64,000 nucleotides of DNA. It comes from Chloroflexota bacterium. Its GTDB lineage: Bacteria > Chloroflexota > Anaerolineae > UBA4142. Within the stretch, counting starts at the first letter, position 1. Every line of letters begins with the position of its first letter. Below are positions 8,361-15,086 of the stretch, piece by piece. The stretch is from NCBI GenBank assembly GCA_016219275.1, contig JACRBM010000105.1, forward strand, positions 33,302-97,301. Reading direction: 5' to 3'. The notes under the pieces are model-generated. The model did no database searches, had not been told where the DNA came from, and saw nothing but the letters and a program-made list of their open reading frames with translations. The position numbers were made by a program, and so were the translations under genes.

Positions 8361-9005
8361 TCAAGTGATGTCTTGCGCCAGTCTTTTCAAATTGGCAAAC
8401 CAGTTGTTCGCATTGTCCTGGTTGCCGTCTGGCATCAGCCAGTGAACCTCCAGGTTCGGCACGGTGCGATGCACCGACAAGCGCACCAGTTTTCCGCCGG
8501 CTTTCGTTGCCAGGTCAATCAGCGGTTGCGCGTCGTGGTTGTCGCCGCCGGAGCGATACGCTTCGAGTCCTTGCGCGGTCAAGGGTACCGGCGTCCAATT
8601 TTTTTTCTTGACATCGCGTTCGGTGTGATGCGTCGTCCAACCCTTCGGGTCGAACACTTCGAGTTCAAAGCGCGTGGCGTTGTCCAATTGCGCGCGAAAG
8701 ATCATCAAGTCGCGTCTGCCGCGCCAACGCGACCACAACCAATGCACAGGCACATCGCGCGGCTCGAAGACGAATAGAACTTCGGCGGTGCGAAACGGCG
8801 CGAACGACTTGGTGACCTTGATTTCGGCGACCGAGGAACCCAGCCAGCGCACCGTCGCGCGCTCGCCGACCAACGGCAAGCCGCCGCGCATCCACTTGAT
8901 CACGCGATCCCCTTTGCGGATGTTCAAATGTGTGCCGATGGCGAACGCTCCTAGAATCACAACTGCGAAAGCGAGCAACAACGTAAATGTGATGTTATCC
9001 GGCAT
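8361..9005 (-). CDS. Membrane-anchored protein of unknown function
   Basis: The 214-residue protein has one N-terminal transmembrane helix (residues about 4-24) followed by a basic, mostly beta-rich soluble part. No family is recognised. The frame extends upstream to 9131, but the ATG at 9005 fits the promoter (TATAAT at 9047-9042) and gives a clean membrane anchor. It diverges from the Get3-like ATPase operon, and the two -35 boxes are only four bases apart, so the two units may be controlled together. Confidence 0.7.
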   Translation of the reverse strand: MPDNITFTLLLAFAVVILGAFAIGTHLNIRKGDRVIKWMRGGLPLVGERATVRWLGSSVAEIKVTKSFAPFRTAEVLFVFEPRDVPVHWLWSRWRGRRDLMIFRAQLDNATRFELEVFDPKGWTTHHTERDVKKKNWTPVPLTAQGLEAYRSGGDNHDAQPLIDLATKAGGKLVRLSVHRTVPNLEVHWLMPDGNQDNANNWFANLKRLAQDIT

Positions 9006-9041
9006 AACGAACCCATGTCCTTTCCGCGCGTCAGTGCGGCG

Positions 9042-9103
9042 ATTATAGCACGGCGGATAGAGGGCGTCAATTTTTTGACAAGGCATCTTCACGATGCTAT
9101 AAT
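9042..9103. promoter_or_regulatory. Back-to-back divergent promoters
   Basis: Minus strand: TTGACG (9070-9065), 17-base spacer, TATAAT (9047-9042). Plus strand: TTGACA (9075-9080), 17-base spacer, TATAAT (9098-9103), the exact sigma-70 consensus. The -35 hexamers are separated by four T, so two RNA polymerases could not bind at once; mutual exclusion or a shared regulator is likely. Confidence 0.8.
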
Positions 9104-9130
9104 GACTATGATAAGGTAGGCGAATCCACA

Positions 9131-9418
9131 ATGAGAGCCGTGGTGAAACACATGAGTTGGTTGCAAAAGGTGCGCGAGTTTTTGTATGGCTTTACGGCGT
9201 ACGAATTCGAACAGCATTTTGTCGAAATGCGCGCCTCGCTCGAAACGCTTTTCATCGCGCTCACGTTTGGCGATATGCTCGGCTTGCCCATCATCCCTCC
9301 GTACTATTCATTGCGCTTGCTCCCCTTTGTCGTTCCCAGCATCAAAACGTGGAAGCGCCGCGTCAATCGTGAACGCGAACTGTTTGACGACCACGAACTC
9401 GATCTGCACGGATTATAA
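9131..9418 (+). CDS. Small hydrophobic protein A of the ATPase operon
   Basis: The protein has 95 residues; an in-frame ATG at 9152 would give 88. The core RASLETLFIALTFGDMLGLP and the motif PPYYSLRLLP, then VVPSIKTWKRR, match the next gene closely, so the two are tandem paralogues. The middle is hydrophobic enough for one re-entrant or membrane-spanning segment and is followed by a basic cluster and an acidic tail. No known family is recognised. It is the first gene behind a consensus promoter and precedes two Get3/ArsA-like ATPases, so it may be a membrane partner or client of those ATPases (inference). Confidence 0.8.
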   Translation: MRAVVKHMSWLQKVREFLYGFTAYEFEQHFVEMRASLETLFIALTFGDMLGLPIIPPYYSLRLLPFVVPSIKTWKRRVNRERELFDDHELDLHGL

Positions 9419-9445
9419 ATTCGATTTCACACAAAGGAGTGTCCT

Positions 9446-9736
9446 ATGCCAGAAGAAAAAGCCAAGAAAGAAAAGCGCGGCGGACTTGCTGGGGTTGTAG
9501 ACAACCTCAAAGAAGTTATGTATGGAATGGCGGCGCACGATATGAGCCGCTATGCCGTCCGCACGCGCGCCTCGATGGAGCACCTGTTCATCCTCATCAC
9601 GATGGGTGACCTGATCGGCGTCCCGATTTTGCCCCCGTACTACTCTCTGCGCTTGTTGCCGTACGTCGTGCCGAACATCGCGACCTGGAAACGCCGCATG
9701 TTGCGCGAAAAAGACATCAGCGACGCGATGTTCTAG
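9446..9736 (+). CDS. Small hydrophobic protein B of the ATPase operon
   Basis: This 96-residue paralogue of the preceding protein starts with a lysine-rich N-terminus (MPEEKAKKEKRGG), followed by RASMEHLFILITMGDLIGVP, PPYYSLRLLP and VVPNIATWKRR. The conserved Pro-Pro-Tyr-Tyr and Trp-Lys-Arg-Arg blocks flank the hydrophobic centre. The ATG follows AAAGGAGTGTCCT. It lies 27 bases after protein A and about 110 bases before the first ATPase. Function is unknown; duplication inside one operon together with duplicated ATPases suggests that each small protein may pair with one ATPase. Confidence 0.8.
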   Translation: MPEEKAKKEKRGGLAGVVDNLKEVMYGMAAHDMSRYAVRTRASMEHLFILITMGDLIGVPILPPYYSLRLLPYVVPNIATWKRRMLREKDISDAMF

Positions 9737-9840
9737 CGAATGGCGAATAGCATATAGCAAATAGCCGATAGCAAATGGAAAGGTAGGCAATTTGCCATTT
9801 GCTATACGCCATCAGCCATCAGCCATCAGCCAATTGGAGT
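9737..9840 (+). repeat. Heptamer word repeats between operon genes
   Basis: The gap holds tandem variants of ATAGCAA (tatagcaaatagccgatagcaa) and then three CATCAGC units, with CCATTTGCTAT complementary to the earlier ATAGCAAATGG, so the tract can fold into a hairpin. Related tracts recur across the window, several of them inside genes. Confidence 0.75.
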
Positions 9841-9844
9841 CTTC

Positions 9845-10816
9845 ATGTCACTCAAAGATGTTTTTCAACAAAATCCCGACCGTCGCTACATCATGTTCGG
9901 CGGCAAAGGCGGTCTGGGGAAAACGACGTTTTCCGCCGCCACCGCGTACTGGCTGGCGTCGCAAGGGCACAAGGTGCTCGTGTTCTCCGTAGACCCGCAA
10001 GCCAGCTTGACCGATATTTTCCAGAAAGATATTTTTGGCAAAGGCGCGGTCAAGATCATGGACAACCTGTGGGCGCAAGAGATTGACGCCGACAGCCACA
10101 TCAAGAATTACCAGAACGAAATCCGCAAAAAGATTCTCGACATGTACGGCTTTGACAAAGTGCCGGACGAAATCGAGGATTATATCCAAGCCGCGTCCGC
10201 CGAACCGGCGATGGAAGAGTCCGCGATCTTTGATGCAGTCGTGGACATTATGGTCGAGGGGCAGTACGATTACTACATCTACGACCTCGTGCCGCTTGGA
10301 CACGCGCTGTACTATCTCTCGATGGCTAAAGTGTACGACGAGTGGATTAACAAGATCACCAAACTGCGCGAGGAAATGCGCGAGTACGAAACGATGGTGT
10401 CGCGCATCAAACGCGAAAAGGAAACCGACGAGGACAAGATCCTCGGCGAGTTGCTGTACATCAAAAAGCGCATCAACGCGTCGTCGCAGATCCTTACCGA
10501 CAAGGTCAAGACCGCGTTCTTCTTCGTCGTCGTGCCGGAAGAAATGATCATTCTCGATACGCAAAAAGCCGCCGAGTTGTTCGCGAAATTCGACGTGCCG
10601 ATTGCCGGGTATATCGTCAACCGCGTGTTGCCGCCCGAACTGCGTAACCAAGTCGTGCCGGCGTACTTGCATAATCGCTTGCAAATGCAGAGCGGTTACA
10701 TGGACAAGATCAAGGAAACGCTGGGCGACCAAGTGCGCGGTTATGTGCCCGAGATGGAACGCGACGTCACTGGCTTGGCGATGATCGAAAAACTCGCCAA
10801 GATCATGTACGGGTAG
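9845..10816 (+). CDS. Get3/ArsA-like ATPase A
   Basis: The 323-residue protein is a single ArsA/Get3-type P-loop domain. The deviant Walker A is GGKGGLGKTT (residues 19-28) with the signature lysine, and switch I reads SVDPQAS with the aspartate (D50) that hydrolyses ATP in Get3. Switch II is altered: where the family has DTAPTGH this protein has DLVPLGH. A helical, charged middle region (residues about 160-215) follows. Get3/ArsA proteins are cytosolic dimeric ATPases that target tail-anchored membrane proteins or drive arsenite export. No ArsB pump is nearby, which argues against arsenic export. A heterodimer with ATPase B is the likeliest form (inference). Confidence 0.88.
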   Translation: MSLKDVFQQNPDRRYIMFGGKGGLGKTTFSAATAYWLASQGHKVLVFSVDPQASLTDIFQKDIFGKGAVKIMDNLWAQEIDADSHIKNYQNEIRKKILDMYGFDKVPDEIEDYIQAASAEPAMEESAIFDAVVDIMVEGQYDYYIYDLVPLGHALYYLSMAKVYDEWINKITKLREEMREYETMVSRIKREKETDEDKILGELLYIKKRINASSQILTDKVKTAFFFVVVPEEMIILDTQKAAELFAKFDVPIAGYIVNRVLPPELRNQVVPAYLHNRLQMQSGYMDKIKETLGDQVRGYVPEMERDVTGLAMIEKLAKIMYG

Positions 10817-10828
10817 GAGTGAAGCAAA

Positions 10829-11812
10829 ATGGCTGGCATTGACAAATCAATGGCGCAGTACGTCAAGGACCGTCCCGGACTCAAGTACATTTTCTTCGGC
10901 GGCAAGGGCGGCGTGGGCAAGACCGTGATGGCAGGCGTTACCGCGATGTGGTTCGCGCAACAAGGTCGCAAGACGATGCTCGCGTCCACCAACCCGGTCC
11001 ACTCGCTCTCCGGCTTGCTCGATCAAAACGTATTCGGGCAACCGACGGCGGTGAAAGGCGTGCCGAATCTGTGGGCGTACGAAATTGATACGAAGGAAAC
11101 CATCGAACGCTCCAAAGCCGACATCAAGAACAAGATTCAATGGTTTTTGAAATTCGCGGAAATCTCGACGCAAGCCGATCAGTTCGTCGAATCGGCGACG
11201 ATGAATCCGGCATTCGAAGAATCCGCGATGTTCGAGAACATGATCGAGTTGATGTTCAAAGACGAGTACGACGTGTACGTGTTCGACACCGCGCCGACCG
11301 CGAACGCGCGGCGCTTGCTCGGCATGAGCAAGGTCTATTCGCTCTGGGTCAACAAGATGATGAAATCGCGCGATGAAGCGCGCTCGTTGCGTGAGATGCT
11401 CTCGTTCACCAAGAAAAAAGAAGAAGACCCGCTGATGGATTACCTTATCAGTTTCCGCGATCGCATGGCTCACGCGCAAAAACTACTCACTGACAAGGCG
11501 CTCACCTCGTTCTTCTTCGTCACTCTCCCCGAGGCGTTGCCCATCGCGGTGATCAAGCGATTTATCAACTGGTTCCACGATTTCGGCATCCCGGTTGGTG
11601 GTGTGCTGGTCAACATGGTCATTCAAAAAGACCAGGTGCTCACATCGTCACCCGAATTCGTGCGCAACCGCGTCGCGATGCAAGATGCGTACATGGATCA
11701 AATCTGGAGCGATTTTAACGGTCAAGTGCGCGCGGTCATCCCGCTTCTCGATAACGAAGTGCGCGGCGTCAAAGGGTTGGAGAATTTCGTCAAGCACACG
11801 TTCGTCGGATAG
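10829..11812 (+). CDS. Get3/ArsA-like ATPase B with D-to-N switch I
   Basis: This 327-residue paralogue of ATPase A begins 12 bases after it. Walker A is GGKGGVGKT (residues 24-32). Switch I reads STNPVHS, so the catalytic aspartate of the family (D57 of yeast Get3) is an asparagine here (N55, codon AAC). Switch II reads FDTAPTAN, close to the family form. In Get3 the same substitution blocks hydrolysis but not binding, so this subunit may hold ATP without turning it over. ATPase A has the complementary state: normal switch I, altered switch II. A U-rich terminator follows the stop. Confidence 0.88.
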   Translation: MAGIDKSMAQYVKDRPGLKYIFFGGKGGVGKTVMAGVTAMWFAQQGRKTMLASTNPVHSLSGLLDQNVFGQPTAVKGVPNLWAYEIDTKETIERSKADIKNKIQWFLKFAEISTQADQFVESATMNPAFEESAMFENMIELMFKDEYDVYVFDTAPTANARRLLGMSKVYSLWVNKMMKSRDEARSLREMLSFTKKKEEDPLMDYLISFRDRMAHAQKLLTDKALTSFFFVTLPEALPIAVIKRFINWFHDFGIPVGGVLVNMVIQKDQVLTSSPEFVRNRVAMQDAYMDQIWSDFNGQVRAVIPLLDNEVRGVKGLENFVKHTFVG

Positions 11813-11832
11813 AAATTGGAAGTTGGAGATTA

Positions 11833-11869
11833 GAGGTTGGAGGTACGCGTCTCCAACCTCTTTTATTTT
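11833..11869 (+). terminator. Terminator of the Get3-like operon
   Basis: GAGGTTGGAG (11833-11842) pairs with CTCCAACCTC (11851-11860), followed by TTTTATTTT. The 5' arm is itself part of a TTGGAAG-type heptamer tract, so a dispersed repeat seems to supply the terminator. Confidence 0.8.
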
Positions 11870-11948
11870 GTGGTATACTCAAGCCAATCCAAAATCAGAA
11901 ACCCTTGCACCGCCCGCAAGGGCAGGTGTCAAAAATCGGAAATCTAAA

Positions 11949-14447
11949 ATGCCCTTCGAAGCTTATTGCGTCAAATGTAAAACCAAGCGCGAAATGCAAA
12001 ACGCGCAACCGCTGTTCAACGCACGCGGCGCGGCGTACACTAAAGGCGTCTGTCCCGTCTGCGGTACGAACATCATGCGACTCGGCAACACCGAGGCGCA
12101 CTCGGCGTTGGATCGCGACGCGATGATCGCGGAAGCGAAGGCAAAGAGCGAATTGCGAATAGCGGATAGTAAATCGCAAATGGCAGATAGCAAATTACAG
12201 GTCGCGAAAAAGCGATCTGCTATTCGCCAGTCGCCATCCGCCACCGGCAAGCTCGTCATCGTCGAATCGCCTGCCAAAGCGCGCACCGTCGGCAAGTTTC
12301 TCGGCGGTGGGTATCGCGTGCGCGCGTCCATCGGGCACATTCGCGACTTGCCGCAAAAGCAAATGGGCGTGGACATCGAACACGATTTTCGTCCGCATTA
12401 CGTCATCACGCCGAAGAAGAAAGACGTAGTTAAGGAACTAAGGGAACTCGCGGGAAATGCGTCCGAAGTTTTTCTCGCGACGGACCCCGACCGCGAGGGC
12501 GAAGCGATTTCGTGGCATCTCGCCGCCGCGCTCGACCACGCGCTCGATGGCAAGCCGGTGCATCGCGTCGAGTTCCACGAAATCACGCGCGACGCGATTG
12601 ACCACGCGTTTGCCCATCCGCGCACGATCAATCAGCCGCTCGTGGACGCGCAACAAGCGCGCCGCGTGTTGGATCGCATCGTCGGGTACACGATTTCACC
12701 GTTACTCCGCAAAAAAATCAACACGAAAAATTTGAGCGCGGGGCGCGTCCAATCCGTCGCCGTGCGGCTCGTCGTTGAACGCGAGCGCGAGATTCAAGCG
12801 TTCGTGTCAGTCGAGTACTGGAGCATCGAAGCCGAGTTGGCGAAACAGTCAACCGTCCAACTATCCAACGACCAAACTTTCCGCGCGAAACTAATCAAGG
12901 TTGGCGATAAAGATTTCGAGTGCCACACCGGTGACGACGCACTCAAGTTAAAAGAGATTCTCGAGCAGTGCGCGTATCGTGTGCTCGATGTGCGGCGCAA
13001 GGACGAACGTCGCAATCCGACGCCGCCGTTCATCACTTCGACACTTCAACAAGAGGCATCACGTAAACTGGGTTTCAACGCCAAGCGCACGATGGCAACC
13101 GCGCAACGTTTGTACGAAGGCGTCAACGTCGGCGAAGGCAGCGTCGGCTTGATTACGTACATGCGGACGGATTCGACGAACATTGCGGAGAGCGCGGGCA
13201 AAGAAGCGTGGGCGTACATCAAGGAAAAATTCGGCGACGCGTACTTGCCGCCGACGCCGCGCATCTATAAGAAAAAAGTCGCGGGCGCGCAAGAAGCGCA
13301 CGAAGCGATTCGTCCGACGAGCGCGTTCCGCGAGCCGAACGCGATCAAGGAATTTCTCGAACTTGATCAATTCAAACTGTACGACCTGATCTGGAAGCGT
13401 TTCATCGCGTCGCAAATGGCAAGCGCGATTTTCGATACGACCGCGGTGGACATTGGGGCAAGCCAAAACGCGAATAGTAAATTGCCAATGGCAGATGGCA
13501 AAACCGAATCTCCGATTGTAAACCATCAGCCATTCGCCAATCGCGGTCAGCCAGATTTTCTCTTCCGCGCCAACGGCTCGATTCTCAAGTTCCCCGGTTT
13601 CCTCGCGGTCTATCGCGAAGGCAAGGACGACGCGAATGACGAGGATGAAACGAATCGCAAACTGCCGCCGCTTGAACGCGACGAGCCGCTCGATTTGCTC
13701 GGCATTTTTCCTGAGCAACATTTCACCGAGCCGCCGCCGCGTTTCACCGAAGCGACGCTCATCAAGGCGCTCGAAGCGAATGGCATCGGTCGTCCGTCCA
13801 CCTACGCGCCGATTCTCTCGACGATTCAGGAACGCGGTTACGTTGATCGAATGCCGGACCGCAAACTCAAGCCAACCGACCTGGGTTTCATCGTCAACGA
13901 TTTGCTCGTCAAACACTTTCCAAACGAGGTGGACGTACAGTTCACCGCGCAGATGGAAGAACGTTTCGACAAAATCGCGGATGGCGAAGCGAACTGGGTG
14001 CAAGTTCTGCGCGATTTCTACGCGCCGTTCAAAGCGACGCTCGACCGCGCGGCAAATGAGATGCCGAATGTCGCGTTGCCGGTCGAAACGACGAACGAGG
14101 TGTGCGACAAGTGCGGCGCGCCGATGGTCGTCAAGCGCGGACGCTTTGGCAAATTTCTGGCGTGCTCGCGCTTTCCCGAATGTAAAGGCACGCGCAATCT
14201 TTCGGCGGGCGGTGGCAGCGCGAACACCGGCGTGCAATGTCCCGAATGCAAACAGGGACAAATCGTCGAAAAGAAATCGAAAAAGGGTCGCGTGTTTTAT
14301 TCGTGCAATCGCTATCCCGATTGCAAGTTCGCACTGTGGGACATGCCCGCGCCCACGCCCTGCCCGCGTTGTGGTAGTCTGATGACGCTGAAAGGCAAGA
14401 ACACCGTCAAATGTACGAAATGCGATTACATTGGTCAAGCAACGTAG
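11949..14447 (+). CDS. topA: DNA topoisomerase I with N-terminal zinc ribbon
   Basis: The protein has 832 residues from the ATG at 11949. Residues 1-55 form a small zinc ribbon (YCVKCKTKREM and VCPVCGTNIMRLG) resembling the stand-alone DUF5679 family. A repeat-encoded linker follows (residues about 65-98). The type IA topoisomerase core begins at KLVIVESPAKARTVGKFLGG, with TDPDREGEAISWH and the catalytic tyrosine Y404 in TYMRTDSTN. A second repeat-encoded stretch lies near residues 507-533. Three C-terminal zinc fingers end the protein (CDKCGAPM, CPECKQGQ, CPRCGSLM). The enzyme relaxes negative supercoils by single-strand passage. The repeat-derived insertions and the N-terminal fusion are unusual. 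Confidence 0.95.
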   Translation: MPFEAYCVKCKTKREMQNAQPLFNARGAAYTKGVCPVCGTNIMRLGNTEAHSALDRDAMIAEAKAKSELRIADSKSQMADSKLQVAKKRSAIRQSPSATGKLVIVESPAKARTVGKFLGGGYRVRASIGHIRDLPQKQMGVDIEHDFRPHYVITPKKKDVVKELRELAGNASEVFLATDPDREGEAISWHLAAALDHALDGKPVHRVEFHEITRDAIDHAFAHPRTINQPLVDAQQARRVLDRIVGYTISPLLRKKINTKNLSAGRVQSVAVRLVVEREREIQAFVSVEYWSIEAELAKQSTVQLSNDQTFRAKLIKVGDKDFECHTGDDALKLKEILEQCAYRVLDVRRKDERRNPTPPFITSTLQQEASRKLGFNAKRTMATAQRLYEGVNVGEGSVGLITYMRTDSTNIAESAGKEAWAYIKEKFGDAYLPPTPRIYKKKVAGAQEAHEAIRPTSAFREPNAIKEFLELDQFKLYDLIWKRFIASQMASAIFDTTAVDIGASQNANSKLPMADGKTESPIVNHQPFANRGQPDFLFRANGSILKFPGFLAVYREGKDDANDEDETNRKLPPLERDEPLDLLGIFPEQHFTEPPPRFTEATLIKALEANGIGRPSTYAPILSTIQERGYVDRMPDRKLKPTDLGFIVNDLLVKHFPNEVDVQFTAQMEERFDKIADGEANWVQVLRDFYAPFKATLDRAANEMPNVALPVETTNEVCDKCGAPMVVKRGRFGKFLACSRFPECKGTRNLSAGGGSANTGVQCPECKQGQIVEKKSKKGRVFYSCNRYPDCKFALWDMPAPTPCPRCGSLMTLKGKNTVKCTKCDYIGQAT
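12151..12236 (+). repeat. In-frame heptamer repeat inside topA (linker)
   Basis: AT-rich tandem words (gcgaatagcggatagtaaat, gcaaatggcagatagc) and their approximate complements (tctgctattcgccagtcgcc) read through as a linker of about 30 residues between the zinc ribbon and the topoisomerase core, without a stop codon. The words match those at 9737-9840. Confidence 0.75.
13470..13548 (+). repeat. Second in-frame heptamer repeat inside topA
   Basis: Words such as gcgaatagtaaattgccaat and accatcagccattcgccaat are read as an insert of about 26 residues before the conserved FLFRANGSILKFPGF segment. Confidence 0.7.
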
Positions 14448-14529
14448 GGCAAGTTTCTAACTCGCTAAAACCAGGATGCAGTCGAGCATCCGCGCGAGAT
14501 GACGTTGACGGGGCTGAATGAATAAAGAA

Positions 14530-14575
14530 AAGACCCGAAGGGTTCGCTTGCGCGAAAACCCTTCGGGTCTTGTAT
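14530..14575. terminator. Terminator hairpin between topA and the restriction gene
   Basis: AAGACCCGAAGGGTT (14530-14544) pairs perfectly with AACCCTTCGGGTCTT (14557-14571). It lies between two convergent genes and shares its arms with hairpins at 2018-2060 and 55553-55591. Confidence 0.75.
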
Positions 14576-14588
14576 ATTATGGTTGTAT

Positions 14589-15086
14589 TTATTTCTTGGA
14601 TTCCAATTTGCTCCCAGCCAATAGCCCTTTCTCACGAATCATCTTTTCCGAAATCCCCGATTTCACTTGTATCCCTTTGTAACTCCAATTCGTGAGAACA
14701 GTTCTGGCTTCCTTGGGAACGACGATAGCGTCTACTGGATGACCACGGCGCGTTTTTGGGTTGTAATTCCAAACGAGAATCACTATTCGGTACGGGAGGA
14801 CGCCGGTTTGAGCCTCCTGTTCAGTTAGCGGGGCGACTGTAAATGTCTTGGTTGTCCGATCTAATCGCACACTCTTAACATCGAAATTTAGCGGCTCGCC
14901 GTAATCGGGAGTCCTACTGTCATTGCGCTGGAAATCGAAACCTTTGGCGCGGCAAAACTCTTCAACATCTTTCTCCCACAACTTGCTGTTGCCCTGACGC
15001 TCTTGTGGATTTCTGATCCGGATCGAACGCCCTGATCGAAGATAGTCCAGGATTAAGGTCTTGATTTCCTCCAGCGAAAGTTCCAT
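14589..15086 (-). CDS. Putative PD-(D/E)XK restriction endonuclease
   Basis: The 165-residue protein contains TPDYGEPLNFDVKS: Pro-Asp at 60-61 and Asp-Val-Lys at 69-71, the spacing and chemistry of a PD-(D/E)XK nuclease centre. It is encoded directly after an adenine methyltransferase on the same strand, so it is most simply the endonuclease of a type II restriction-modification pair. The ATG at 15086 has GAGGAG upstream, inside the 3' end of the methyltransferase gene. No closer family was recognised, and the recognition site is unknown. Confidence 0.65.
   Translation of the reverse strand: MELSLEEIKTLILDYLRSGRSIRIRNPQERQGNSKLWEKDVEEFCRAKGFDFQRNDSRTPDYGEPLNFDVKSVRLDRTTKTFTVAPLTEQEAQTGVLPYRIVILVWNYNPKTRRGHPVDAIVVPKEARTVLTNWSYKGIQVKSGISEKMIREKGLLAGSKLESKK

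Noticed and set aside
9845..11812. Arsenite efflux operon
   Set aside because: No arsB, arsC, arsR or arsD-like gene is present and switch motifs differ from ArsA, so only the ATPase fold is shared.
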